A stretch of DNA of 64,000 bases from Albugo candida (lineage: Eukaryota; Oomycota; Peronosporomycetes; Albuginales; Albuginaceae). The translations under genes were made by a program, and so were the position numbers. The notes beneath the pieces were generated by a model, which saw only the letters and a list, made by a program, of their open reading frames with translations, ran no database searches and was not told the origin of the DNA. This document shows, one piece after another, positions 1 to 11,264 of the stretch (position 1 is its first letter; each line of letters begins with the position of its first letter). The stretch covers positions 248,001 to 312,000 of the forward strand of contig CAJNAR010000151.1 of assembly GCA_905220665.1 (NCBI GenBank), in the 5' to 3' direction.

Positions 1-2673
1 ACGTATTACTCTCTCTGGCGTTGCTTTCTTGCCACTGGAAAGACAAACTTCCAGTGTCTGCAAACCCAGCGATATGACAAGATAATCTAAGCCAAGAACA
101 GAAAACGATAAGGCGCCGGTAAGGCTTTTTGAGTGCTGCAGAGCCGTGACGTTGGTCGAAATTCTCGCTTGTTCTATCCCTATAAAGTGCCGCCAAGGGG
201 TCGGATGCTTTGTATTGGCATTTTCTATGGGTCGTACAAATTGTGCTCTTCCTAATCGATTCTGTTTGCTAAAATCAAATATACGGGACACAAAATGATA
301 ACAATGGTATTTCGTGAAGACTGCACGTCGATTCGCTGCTTCCGACTTCATACTACGCGTCTCTGAGTAATTAACGACCATATACTTGAGCACATTGGCG
401 GCTGCAAAGCTTACTTCTTCCATCGGTGAATGCAGTAATTCCATGATCACTTCGATACTCGTTTTGTATTGTGAGTGAGGAACTTCTTCAAATACCCCAC
501 GAGTGCACAGTAAGCGCTGTAAAGCCAGTAGAATGGCGACTTGAAGCTCTGTTTGTGGAATTGGGGAGTCCATCGAATTAGAAGGAGAGTGCAGTTGAGT
601 CACGCAGTACTCTTTCAGCTGCTCCAAAAGCTTCATCAAGCACGTGAACGCTCGGCGATCGCGTTGTCGATTGCCTCCGATGGGCACATTGCGATTGAAC
701 TGCTCGAGATGTCGATAGATATTCTCCAGAGTGGTGTGTGTGACAAGATTGGGAACTAGATGAAGATGTAGGAGCTTTCGAAGAAGTATATCTTCCAATT
801 CAGGATGAATTTCTGTTCCCCAGCTACCTTCCTTACATCCAATAGGTGTTTCCTCCGTTGACCAGGGAAGATGCAAGCGATTCATGCGGCACATTTCCAT
901 CAAATTACTGAGAAATAAGCTTCTCACCTCTTTGGGATTTAAAAGTGTAACAGAACCAGCAACGCGAAGCCATTTCGGTAGACTTGAGTAATCACCGCTA
1001 ATTTCGCTAACAGCTTCGCGTAGTTCTTCTTCATGACGACACGTTACGGGCATTAATCCAATACCGACTTCTTTTTCGCGATGACGAACAGTGGAACTTA
1101 GACATATATATCGTCGCGTCCTTCCATGCTTCAATTCTATCGCAAACTTTCCTAAAAACCCCGGACTTTGCCAGCCTTGTGGGCCACAGTCGACAATTGA
1201 TGTTTCTCTTTCCAAAGCCTTTTGCGATGGATTCGTACTCACTGAAGCCAAACTCGTTGCGGTAGGAGTCGCAATTGCTCCAGTATCATCATACTGAGAT
1301 TCCGTATTTCGTTCGAACTCGAGATTGCGGGCTTCGATCTGCTTATCCATTTCTGGCGAGAAGGCTGGGTACATGACAATATTGTATAGATCGCTCAAAG
1401 GATGAGAGACAAGAGTACGTCGTGTTGTGACGGCCCGCTCAACCACAGCATTTGACGTGATCGCCAACCATCGGAATTGAAACTTTTTCTCTTTGTTTTT
1501 GCTGATCTTCAGTACAGGAATTTCAAATGCGACTGGCTGAGGGATGTCACGCGTTGCTGACATCGCGTCAAACTCGCACAGATCGGAAACCTCTTCGACA
1601 AATAAAGAAATTCCCAGCCAAGATCTCAGGTTGTTGCCGATGGCCTGGATGAAAGATTCGCGAGCATCACTCCAATATCGATGAACGCGATTGTTTTCGT
1701 AATACACCAAGAGCTCGTTCGAGTTGCTTGTGACTCGTTGTATTTTCACTACATCAATCAGCAGAATAGATGACACAGTTGCACGAGTATCCGTGTCTAG
1801 ACGGTCGAGACTGGCTGCTCGAACAGCTAAAAGTACTTGCACTTTGATTGGTTCTGATAATGTGCTCTGTGTTGTGCTGAGTTTTACCATTGAAAATGTC
1901 TTACCGCATAGTTGAAACAAATTATCAAAGTACATGCCGCCTGTGGTGGAATTTGATCTATTCGAACCTTGCACCAAGCTATGATCACCTGTTTGCGTAA
2001 TGTTTGTGGATTTCGAATTTTCCATTCCTAATCCAATTGTCGCCGCAGCTGAACTGGAAGATGCTCTCTGACGAATCTGATAATACGCAGAAAGAAGTTG
2101 CTGACGAGCACGGGAGGTGTACGTCTCTTTGACGTTTTTTGCTAGAAATATCGTGAACGAGCGGTCCACGTTTCTACCAGCACTTCCTCCGGATGTACTA
2201 TCGGGAGCGACTGTTATTTCTTTGATGTCGTCGTAACCGTATCGCTCTTTGATATCGTCGGAATAGGGATCAATTATTGTCATGTGATGGCTACTAAGTA
2301 CCATGATTCGTTTAACTGATCGAAGAAAACCCACGCGAGTGACGAAGAATCGAGCAGCGTAAAGCACACCGGAATAGCGATTCAATGGAATCTCTAATCC
2401 TTCCACGCATCGCTCGAGTTCATTGCTGCTAGACTTTATTGCCTGCGAAGAACCTCGATTGATAGACATTTGAGCTGATTTTGAGCTCCACAGATCTTTT
2501 GAGGAAGGATCGGATGTATCCACTGTACATTTATTATCTCCCGGGATACGGGGAATATAAAACTCATTCAGAAATGATCCTTTGGGATCATCTATTATCG
2601 CATTAAGAGGTATAAAGTCGACTTCGAGTCCGTCATGGGGATTTGTAGAGGAATGTGTGACAGTCGATGACAT
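1..2673 (-). CDS. RME-8/DNAJC13-like endosomal J-domain protein, N-terminal part (partial)
   Basis: An open frame of 891 codons starts at the ATG at 2673 and runs without a stop off the left edge, so the C-terminus is outside the window. It has no transmembrane segment. Residues about 98-150 form a PH-like stretch (RFFVTRVGFLRSVKRIMVL), followed by a second block with SWLGISLFVE and, near residue 659, FNRNVPIGG. That order and spacing resemble the N-terminal half of RME-8/DNAJC13 (plant GRV2/KAM2), a protein of more than 2000 residues that sits on early endosomes and recruits Hsc70 through a central J domain. The J domain would lie beyond the window, so the family call rests on the N-terminal pattern only. 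The start is the first ATG after an upstream in-frame stop. The gene lies 287 bp downstream of the kinase gene on the same strand. Codon use looks like an ordinary host gene and no intron is seen. A different very large armadillo-type trafficking protein is the main alternative. Confidence 0.62.
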   Translation of the reverse strand, partial: MSSTVTHSSTNPHDGLEVDFIPLNAIIDDPKGSFLNEFYIPRIPGDNKCTVDTSDPSSKDLWSSKSAQMSINRGSSQAIKSSSNELERCVEGLEIPLNRYSGVLYAARFFVTRVGFLRSVKRIMVLSSHHMTIIDPYSDDIKERYGYDDIKEITVAPDSTSGGSAGRNVDRSFTIFLAKNVKETYTSRARQQLLSAYYQIRQRASSSSAAATIGLGMENSKSTNITQTGDHSLVQGSNRSNSTTGGMYFDNLFQLCGKTFSMVKLSTTQSTLSEPIKVQVLLAVRAASLDRLDTDTRATVSSILLIDVVKIQRVTSNSNELLVYYENNRVHRYWSDARESFIQAIGNNLRSWLGISLFVEEVSDLCEFDAMSATRDIPQPVAFEIPVLKISKNKEKKFQFRWLAITSNAVVERAVTTRRTLVSHPLSDLYNIVMYPAFSPEMDKQIEARNLEFERNTESQYDDTGAIATPTATSLASVSTNPSQKALERETSIVDCGPQGWQSPGFLGKFAIELKHGRTRRYICLSSTVRHREKEVGIGLMPVTCRHEEELREAVSEISGDYSSLPKWLRVAGSVTLLNPKEVRSLFLSNLMEMCRMNRLHLPWSTEETPIGCKEGSWGTEIHPELEDILLRKLLHLHLVPNLVTHTTLENIYRHLEQFNRNVPIGGNRQRDRRAFTCLMKLLEQLKEYCVTQLHSPSNSMDSPIPQTELQVAILLALQRLLCTRGVFEEVPHSQYKTSIEVIMELLHSPMEEVSFAAANVLKYMVVNYSETRSMKSEAANRRAVFTKYHCYHFVSRIFDFSKQNRLGRAQFVRPIENANTKHPTPWRHFIGIEQARISTNVTALQHSKSLTGALSFSVLGLDYLVISLGLQTLEVCLSSGKKATPERVIR

Positions 2674-2960
2674 TTTGAGTCAAGATAGACTGATCTAAAC
2701 CACGTATCGTCGCTAATATGTCTTTGATCGCTTCTCAGGCTCGATCGATCAATCCGATTCGGAATCTAGAGATGCGTACTACATCCAATCATATTCCTTC
2801 TTGATAAATACTATGAAAAGATTGGATAAAAGGAACGGCTAGTAAAATATCGAATGTGATCACAATAATAGAATATAAGCAAATATCATAAAGGTGCACA
2901 ATGTGCTACATCTGCTGCACCAAAAGGAAACTGAGCCACAAATAGATACTTCTCGCTGAT
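2674..2960 (-). promoter_or_regulatory. Intergenic spacer between two tandem minus-strand genes
   Basis: This 287-bp AT-rich gap must hold the 3' end signals of the kinase gene (stop at 2961) and the promoter of the RME-8-like gene (start at 2673). I see no clear TATA box, initiator or poly(A) signal that I would defend. The spacing is typical of the compact gene islands of oomycetes. Confidence 0.4.
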
Positions 2961-5470
2961 CTATTTTCCTACAAGACAGCTTTCCACGCTTACCGAACTC
3001 ATCGTGAACCAAGGTTGCTTTAGTGCACCTTGAGCTGTCAAACGCTTCTCTGGATCCTTAGTTAGCAAGCCTTTCAAAACCGTTTTCGCTTCTTCGGACA
3101 CGCTGGCCCAAATGCTGTGATGGTCTTCCTCTAAATTTAACTCTGCATACAAGGTTTTCTGCACGATCTCATTCTTTGTTTTCCCGTGAAAAGGGAGTTC
3201 TCCCCGTAGTAGCAAATACATTATGACTCCAAGACTCCACACATCCGCTTCTTTTCCATATCCAACGAGCGAAAGCACCTCTGGGGCTACGTAGCTTAGC
3301 GTTCCACATGGCATCTTCATCAATTCATGCGGGTACACTAACTTCGATAGTCCGAAATCAGCAATTTTTATGTCATTGAGTGTTTCACCACACAAAATAT
3401 TTTCTGGTTTAAGATCACGATGAATAACACCAAGTCGATGGATGTATCCAACACTTTCGAGTAAGGGGCGCATGACCATACATGTCTCCTTCTCACTGAA
3501 ATGATTCTGATCCATTAATCGCTTGAATAACTCGCCGCCTGTCATGAGCTCGGTTACGATGTACATGCACTGTTTGTCTTCGTACACGTCGTGTAGCTGG
3601 ATTATATGCGGGTGGGATACAAGTCGAAGGATAGCAATTTCTGTTCGAATCAGTTTCTTCTCGGCTACGCTGAGTGAAGCTTTGTCAAGGACCTTTACGG
3701 CATGGCTTGCTGCAGTTTGCTTGTGAGTACCTTGGAATACTTTAGAAAATCTTCCACGACCGAGTTGTTCCCCAAAATCATAATACTCTTCAATAGCTGC
3801 CTTATCGGTAGCACGACGTAGTGCTTGTAGCCAACATTGTTGTTCTTCTTCACTCTTCATGTAAAGAGTACGTTTATGACGCCAAGTACTGCTAGTTTCT
3901 TTAGTAGATCGTGGAGTCGGTGACGTGTTCTCTTGAGTCGGTGGGGCCGGTACCAACTCGCTCGATGCCCCGTTATTCGACTCAATGAGAATGTCGATCC
4001 CGTACAACATCGTATTCTTCGAAAGAGCAACAGGCTTCGTATCTCTTTCAACATAGCAATCGCACATGAATGTCACGTCGCGAGGTATCGTGTCTTCTTC
4101 ATTTAGATAACAGTACAAAAAATTGCCTTGTAAAACATAGTGGCGAGCTTTTAGCTGACGTAACCGAGACCCTCGCTTCCACAGTGTGCCGCTCAGAGAG
4201 TCAACATGCGGAGAAACTGAGAGAAGTTCGGGGACTTTGTATGATGATACTCTTCGGCTTGGTGAAACGCTCATATGCGAATTTTTTCTCTCCGAGCTTG
4301 TTGAATGTATCGGAGAAGGCATTGCATCAGTGCTGAGAGAGTTTGTTGGAGTGGCTGGTACGTCTGTCGTTGCCGACGACTCAATGATATTGTTCACCTC
4401 AGTGAGTAATTGAACAATTTTGTTTGAAATCAGCTCAATTGGGCAAGACGATCTAGCTTTCTCAAGATGTTCCCTTGTTTCAAGCAAATTAGCATTATCG
4501 ACGCAGGCGCTGGGGAAATTTGAACTCTTCAAATAGGGGAATACACTCGCATCTCTGGGAGTTTCGCTGTTTGTCAAGTCTGTATGGAATGCAGACGCGC
4601 TCGGTCCCTTTTTCGCTAAATTGGAAAGCGGTGACAAGATTTCCTCAGACTGAAAAATACTCATCCAAAACTACTTGATGACAATGAATCAGAATAAAGA
4701 TGAAGCTTGAAATCTCAATAATCTCACATTGGCGATTTCAGGTGTTTTTTCACACCAGTTGTAAAAGAGCTCAAATGAAAGGGATCCATTGGAGTTTTCA
4801 AATGCATGATTCACCAGTGATTCGATATCGTCCAGTACGCTTCCATCTGGCCCATCAACCTGGGAGCAGGAATGCCTTTTAGCAACATCTTCGGCGCCGA
4901 GTTGCTCATCTGGACATATCTGTTCATTATGTGCGTCGCTGTGTGGGATATATCCAAGCATTGACTCTGGAAATTGACTTAGCATGGTGATCAAATCATT
5001 CCTCGATATGTAACCGCTTCTATGAATCGGAACTTTTCAGCATGGGGAATCAAGTGATGTTAGCAGGAACTTACTCGTTAACATCATAGAGCTCAAAAAT
5101 AAACTTGAGCTTTTCTTTCTTAGAACCACGAAATACAATCCCAAGACCACAGACAAATTCGTTGAAATCTATCGTACCAGAACTATCTTTGTCAATAACT
5201 TCGAACAATCGTTCTAAGCAGATTTTACAGGATTAGAGCATAAAGCGATAGAGTCATTCGCATTTTCATACCACCCAAAAGACCCGGCAAGGTAAAGCAC
5301 TTCATGAAAGTTTCCTTGTCAACCCGATGGCCATTCGAAGCACAAGTCAATGCTTTGAAGGTTTTGCGGAGCATTTCAATCTCATTTCCTTGGAGTTTTT
5401 TTAGAGACTCTCGCTCGTCTACTGTGAGCCTACGCAATGGATAATCCATGAGGACGGGAACATTACCCAT
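2961..5470 (-). CDS. EF-hand + PH domain + CAMK-type protein kinase, four exons
   Basis: Exons on the minus strand are 5470-5272, 5213-5075, 5019-4728 and 4649-2961. All introns are GT-AG (58, 55 and 78 nt). Joining them gives 772 residues in one frame. EF-hand loops lie at residues 74-85 (DKDSSGTIDFNE, canonical) and 110-121 (DVNESGYISRND, Asp at position 12). A weaker third loop, ENSNGSLSFELF, is at about 187-198. A PH domain covers about 361-492 and has an insertion. The kinase domain covers about 500-758, with the glycine loop GRGRFSKV, the VAIK-type lysine at 529, HRDLKPEN (Asp622), DFG (Asp641) and an APE-like PEV. All catalytic residues are present, so it should be an active Ser/Thr kinase. 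Calcium binding and phosphoinositide docking would plausibly control it. The N-terminus MGNVPVL resembles a myristoylation signal but lacks Ser/Thr at position 6. Without the splicing, the kinase exon alone would be misread as a 567-residue protein starting at 4664, inside intron 3. The splice model is inferred from frame continuity. Confidence 0.88.
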
Positions 5471-7859
5471 GCTTTATTTTCTTGTATAAAGCCACAATAA
5501 TGCTCAAGACTGAAGTCGTCGTTATTGTGTTTAAAATTGTGAATACCATTCTGAGACTCCTGCAACGCCCCATGTGCTAAAACGCTCTCGATTATACCTA
5601 TTTATGGCCTGACCAGAGTAATTATAGTGACTGTTTTTTCTCTGAGTAATTTGTTTGAATTTTCAAAAACCGCTGAAATATAAAATCCCAGACGTGGAAG
5701 AAGCTTCGAATCAAGTCGTGCAGTGATTGGGACCTATTTTGAATCCAATTCAATGGTTTCATTAATTTTGCGTCTAAAAGCAAGACACTTCATGCAGCTC
5801 GTATCGCTAATTCTTCAAATCGATGGGGTTTATGATTTACTGCCATTTCCGCACTGGAAGACGAGATAAGACGGTTATATATGCCGGATACTTTACAGCA
5901 ATATACTGATGAAGTGATCAGAGTCTGACCAGCATATTTACCTCCATCAAAAGCTTCGTATTGCAAACGCCGATTGTGTGCAAACTAAGCAAACATTGTC
6001 TGCAAATTATGGTGCGAAACGCCCATGCTTTTGATTCCGATTGTATGAGATATGATCGAATCACACGAAAAGTATATGCAGAAATTGGGTACGGGGAAGT
6101 AACCCGGAGGAAATGGGTACAATTTGCAACGCTGAGTAGCTTGCATGATTACATCAAGCTGCAGGAATTCAATTTTACATAGCATGAATCAAGAGAGGTA
6201 GATCTCGAGCACTACGAGTCACGCATCTCTCATGTTAAGTAATTATGCGCATCATAATAAACGTTTACGGGTCCGAGCATGTTGGTATCTTGATTTCATT
6301 CTCGAAGTATGCCTCTTTTCCACAGGACAAAGACAGCCATCCCATGATTCAGTTCAGGTTGGAGCTGTGGCCTTACTCATTTTGGATATAACATGCGAGT
6401 GATGGAAGAGGTGCCCCGATTACGCACACTGTCTTCAATCTCCTATTACAGTTCTTGATCATCAGATCATATTTGAAGTCCAGCATGATGAAGGGAGGAA
6501 AATGTACTGAAAATTATTGTGACATGCAGGATGACTACAATAATCGCGCTAATTTCGTATTGCAATGCTATGATCCATGTTGAACGCCTTTTTAGTTCAC
6601 TAATCATCGAGCAATATTGTCAAAAATCTGCGGTGTGTACAGGAGTACACGATGACTACATTACAGAGTTTAGTGCTGGTTGGGACACGTTCGAAGATAA
6701 ATGATTAAAGCCCGTAACGGAACAAAGTTGATTATCGACGCAAAAATTACATGGTCCATCCATCTACCAGATCAGAATTTGGGCATGCCGTTCGCGTCGT
6801 TACATAGAGGTGATCGAGAAGCGCAGCCTAGACAATTTGGATGTCGTTACTTTGATCTAACCACATGATAAATTATCCTGAACAATTCCTGCTTGACACT
6901 GAATGCAAACTTCTCGCAAAGCTTCGTTCGATTGCTATCCTACAAGGGACGAAACTATATCCATGATGTGAAGGTAATGTACCATAAGATTTGTGTGATA
7001 GTAAGATTATCTCATCAATGATTGGGGATGGTTTAGTCACCGCATGGCTGTCAGTACAATGATATGAAAGGCTTCTCTTGTAATTGTCCCTTGCAATCCA
7101 ACTTGATATAATTAAAGACTTTGTGAATGAACACAAGTGCAACTGTATCCAGATTCCATATTGAGGAGTATAGAAGGTAATCAATTCACGTATGGTGCCA
7201 GTCCAGAATTATTATATGTTTCATTAGTTGGCTTTGCGCTCTCATTATTTTCCAGGCTTTATTAGACAATCAGCGCCATGTAGTGAACATTGCTCGATAC
7301 AAATCCAATCTAAATGAGAATTTCTTGGCTTCTACAATGCGAATTGGCATTTATATATATGCTTTTTTTATTCGTTAAGGCAATTAATAGCAACAAGTGA
7401 TTACACAGATGCTACTCGACGCTGTATACGCCCTTACTTACTGACCGTGATACGGGCAACTTTTCTGATCATACACTATGGTGAGTTTGGATCAATCCGA
7501 TTTGTACTTGAAAAATTTAGATGCAATTGGGTTTCCACGATATCAGCTGTCCTTCCATGAATTTGAGCGAAATCGATGCTTCAAATAAGTACTCTATGTA
7601 TTTTTGTGATACTGATTCTATGCGTGCAAAGGCTTGTAGCGACAAATGTAGGGTCTCATATGCACTTTTTTATGCTAACCCACAGAGTGGCAAAATTGCG
7701 GCACCGTAGGAATTCCAAATGACTTTATGCGCGTCTCACATATATAGACGCATATCGTATCCGAAGCAAAAGTACCTGAAACTTCTGACCCCAATATCTG
7801 AACTTGACACTCTCATTTCCCCCTTGAGCTTAATAATTTCGCTCGACTCACAAGTGATA
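5471..7859. other. Gene-poor spacer
   Basis: The first few hundred bases upstream of 5470 should contain the kinase promoter. The rest is AT-rich with only short unrelated open frames on both strands (the longest about 100 codons at 6873-7184). I see no recognisable protein, RNA gene or terminal repeat. Confidence 0.5.
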
Positions 7860-8062
7860 TGTTGACTTTTGGAAATCGAATGAGGTTGAAGTCTGTGCGC
7901 ACGGACACTGGAGGAGATTTCATTTGTTAGTTTGATGCGTGTAGTCTTTTCTACCTATGGGCAAGCATATCCATGGAAGCACTTGGGGTTTGGAAAGATT
8001 GGCGAGTGTGTACTAACTTCTCAGTATAAGACTCCTGCTTTTGACTTCTCTCAAAAACAACA
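7860..8062 (+). repeat. 5' LTR of copia A
   Basis: This 203-bp block starts TGTTGAC, ends AACAACA and matches 21434-21622 with several indels. It is followed directly by a degenerate primer-binding site. Confidence 0.8.
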
Positions 8063-8076
8063 GGTGATGAGTCCGA
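8063..8076 (+). promoter_or_regulatory. Primer-binding site of copia A (degenerate)
   Basis: GGTGATGAGTCCGA lies directly after the LTR. It is a two-mismatch version of the GGTTATGAGCCC site in elements B and D. Its internal ATG (8067) begins the Gag frame MSP. Confidence 0.7.
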
Positions 8077-9743
8077 TAAGCTCGAAGATGGCGACAACGC
8101 TTTTCGAGGTCAACTTTCGTCATTAAGCGCTGCGAGCGAATTGGCGTGGTAGAAGATCATGAAGAGAAGATCGCGTTTGTTGCTGCGGGCAACGGAGATG
8201 ATCTTTTGGAGGGATCAAGGAGAGACAGGCCGGCGGAAACGAAATGATACAACTCATGCGTGGGTTGATGGGACGATTGGATCGCTTGAAAGAATTCCAG
8301 AATAAAGTTCAAGGGCAGCTTCCTGGAGGGGACCGAGTGAAAAAGACTGTGGAAGATGTTCAGATATCACCTGCGGAAGATTTATTTGCGTCGGGACTGG
8401 ATCGTGGACCATGAATGCATATCGCTGCGTTGGGCGGATCGACTCTACCGATCAAGGCGGAAGGGCCAGCAGATCCCCCGAGGTATAATGGGTACCGACA
8501 ATCTGACCATGATTTACCGCAGTCGCAATTGCAGTGGCTTTACTTCGAGACTATGAAAGGTCCTTAGGTCGGCCTACAAATGTATCATCAACATGGGAAT
8601 GATGCTCGATGACCGGTACAACAAATGGAGCGGGTTGTGCAGTACCTTACGCAAGGCAGAAAAAGGTTGCGATCCGTATGTTTGATGGAGTGGAATTGTA
8701 CGAAGGACTTGAATCTGGGTTCTGAGAGTGGGGACGTCATTTGTAAGACAAGTGAATTTGGCCTAGTCAGTGTGTGGCTTTCTGTAGCCGGGAGACGTTA
8801 AAGTTACCTTCTCGGGCATTATCTTTAGGGCATGGCTGAACAATACTACCATAAACAGCTGGAGACTTGTTCGAATCAAATGACGGCTTCTCATTATGCG
8901 ATGCAGAAAATTCTTTAGGCTTGAAGCCCATGCTCAGTCGATGCAATTGTTTATGCGGCCAAAGTATCCATAGAAAATATTGTCTAAACACTTTTTCTAC
9001 CCGGTGGCTGGGACGGAAGTGTCAGAAGGTGAAGTGGAATACCTAGTCCTCAGCAAAATCGTGCAATACGCGTCAGAAGACATGAGAGTCGTACTGATGG
9101 CGAACAACTGTCGACGAATGTCGCCCGAGAGCCAAGATTTTACCATTAATATGTAAAATTTTGGAATTAATCCTCAAAGAACTATTAATAGAATTAAAAA
9201 AAGAGAGACTCGAAGTTGTCACGGATGTGGTGAGACTGGACATTTGAGAGTAGTGACTGGACATTTGAGAGTAGTGTGCCCTGATTGAATCGTCCAGGTC
9301 TCAAAACGTGACGCTAACTTTACGCTGGCAATCTCAGCACAAAGAGTTGGCGGAACTGATTGATGGATATTGAACAGTTGATCAAGTCGTCACTTATGTA
9401 GCGATGATGCGTGTTTAATAGGTATCGAAGACGCCAAAGACTTGTGTGTCCAACTGAGCCGAGCTGACGATCAGCAAAGTGGGCAACGTCATATAACGGG
9501 TCTCTACGTATGGCAAGCTTCAGACTGTAGATTTACCGAAGTTATTTTGCGGTCGTACTTGCTCACAATTTGATATGGAAGATTAGATGCCAAAGGGTAC
9601 GTGCTTGATCGCCGTGACGCATAGCGTTTACTCGAAATATGTGATGAAAAAGGTGTTGTCTTCGACGTGGACTTATCCAAAAGTGTTCTAATAGTCAAAT
9701 CTAAAGTGCTACGTGCACTGCAGCAATCTCGAGACGTAGTTTT
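8067..9743 (+). pseudogene. Gag and protease region of copia A (decayed)
   Basis: The region begins MSPISSK at 8067 and is broken by many stops and shifts. A Gag-like stretch around 8240-8560 is recognisable (IQLMRGLMGRLDRLKE). A CCHC zinc knuckle is readable at about 9210-9285 as CHGCGETGH. It is distorted by a 21-bp tandem duplication. The protease that should follow is too degraded to show its DSG motif. Confidence 0.6.
9234..9275 (+). repeat. 21-bp tandem duplication inside the zinc knuckle of copia A
   Basis: Two exact 21-bp copies, 9234-9254 and 9255-9275, each begin GACTGGACATTTGAG. The duplication keeps the frame and repeats seven residues around GHLRVV, so the last cysteine of the CCHC knuckle is pushed away from the first three ligands. 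Confidence 0.85.
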
Positions 9744-10962
9744 TTGGCGGAACTTGTGGACAACGCCGAGCTAAAAGAAGATACTCCCAACGTACCACAA
9801 GGGGGTACTTTATATGTTTTTCATCGGCGTTTCGGCCATATTAAATATAGTGTCGTGAGCAGATTGGCTCGTACTACCGCTCCGGGTATCATACTGACCG
9901 ATCGAACACGTGTCAACTGCTCGACATGCGCACAAGGCAAGCAGAGCTAAAATCGACAATCCCGCAAGATACTGTGGCGAACTCTCCTATTGAACGGATT
10001 GGGACTCAAAAAAATCCCATGACGCCAAGGGACAGGCTCGGGAATCGCTACATAGTTAATCTTGTGGATCACAAGAGTAATTACGCAAACCTTTTTCTCG
10101 CCCACACCAAGGTTAAAGCGGCCAAATTCTTTAAGGATTTCTTTGTTCATTTCGATAAGCGCTTTGATTGTCGAACTCACGTCTTGCGTACAGACTCTGG
10201 TGGTGAATTCGCTAAGGACAATTTATTCTGTGATTAGTCTGGCGTCGCTCGTCAGCGTAGTAAAGCGGCCAAATTCTTTAAGGATTTCTTTGTTCATTTC
10301 GATAAGCGCTTTGATTGTCGAACTCACGTCTTGCGTACAGACTCTGGTGGTGAATTCGCTAAGGACAATTTATTCTGTGATTAGTCTGGCGTCGCTCGTC
10401 AGCGTAGTGAGGCAAGAGACCAGGCCAGCAATGGCAAGGTGGAGCGTATGCATCATACCATTATGAACATCGCGCGGCGTATGATTTTTACCAGCGGTTT
10501 GCCACTTAGCCTTTCTGGGGACGCGGTTCAATACGCTGCATAAGTGCTGAATCGTTCAACTAAAAAGCTGAAACTGGCAAGGTATCTCCAATCTAGATAC
10601 TTATTCAAATGACGACAGCACTGAGTGATATTTTGGATGTTGGTTCTCCATGCTCGGCCTATATAAATCCGAAGAAAAAGTTTGCGAAGCGCGCACAACG
10701 TGGTATTATAATCGCGATTGGTGATGGCACTAAAAGCTATCAAGTCTTTTTACCAAAGAATCGCACCGTAATTACAATGCAACATATACGAGACATCGAG
10801 ACCCTAGACAAAGATCAGAACGACTTACTATTGCGAAATGAGATAGATGCAAACACGTCGATCACTCGCAGGTTCTCAACCAAGCCAGTATAAATAGGAG
10901 AGCGTCCACTGACAAGATCAATACAGAAGGACACGAGAAGTATCTATGGCGATAGAGGTTGG
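9744..10962 (+). pseudogene. Integrase region of copia A, left part before insertion B
   Basis: The pre-integrase zinc motif is seen as HRRFGH followed by CSTCAQGKQ. The core follows with NLVDHKSNY and RTDSGGEF, and then the SH3-like pol domain (PKKKFAKRAQRGIIIAIGD, 10650-10720). The frame is broken by a TAG after the core, by a 147-bp tandem duplication and by further stops. The sequence stops abruptly at 10962, where element B begins, and resumes at 16066. Confidence 0.8.
10114..10407 (+). repeat. 147-bp tandem duplication in the copia A integrase
   Basis: The copies at 10114-10260 and 10261-10407 look identical over 147 bp. The unit spans part of the integrase core, including the second catalytic Asp in RTDSGGEF, and an in-frame TAG. 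Its length is a multiple of three. Perfect identity inside an otherwise decayed element points to a late event or an assembly duplication. Confidence 0.9.
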
Positions 10963-11250
10963 TTTCGGAAGAAGATGTATTCGCCGAGTCTGCGGACTCG
11001 GCGAATACGTCACCTGACATTTCAGGGGTTTCGTAACGCCATCTGTTATGAAGATCACGGTGTGGTGGTTATGCCAGAAACAGACACTGCTCAGGGTCGA
11101 GGAGTTTCAGGGGTTGCAAGGGACAATGGGCGCGCAAAGGAAATGTAAGACTACAGGTAAGAGAGGTAAAGCTTACATACATAATATATTCACTTCGGCT
11201 TTTGCCACCTTTAACCGAACCAGCTTCAGCTCCACGTACAACAATTGATT
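10963..11250 (+). repeat. 5' LTR of copia B
   Basis: This 288-bp block matches 15776-16065. Its first dinucleotide is TT where the 3' copy has TG. It contains an 11-bp inverted repeat at about 10980-11008 (CGCCGAGTC / GACTCGGCG) that is only partly kept in the 3' LTR. Confidence 0.9.
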
Positions 11251-11264
11251 GGTTATGAGCCCAA
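11251..11264 (+). promoter_or_regulatory. Primer-binding site of copia B, overlapping the gag start codon
   Basis: GGTTATGAGCCCAA is complementary to the anticodon arm of initiator tRNA-Met (loop CAU in GGGCUCAUAACC). This is the half-tRNA primer type known from Drosophila copia. The ATG inside it, at 11255, is the first Gag codon. Confidence 0.75.

Noticed and set aside
3523..4413. Plus-strand open frames within 3523-4413
   Set aside because: They are antisense to the kinase exon and show no independent protein features.
7894..7925. Integrase-like motif VRTDTGGDF upstream of copia A coding sequence
   Set aside because: The same sequence occurs at about 21475 in the 3' LTR, so it belongs to the LTR and the match to an integrase motif is probably chance.
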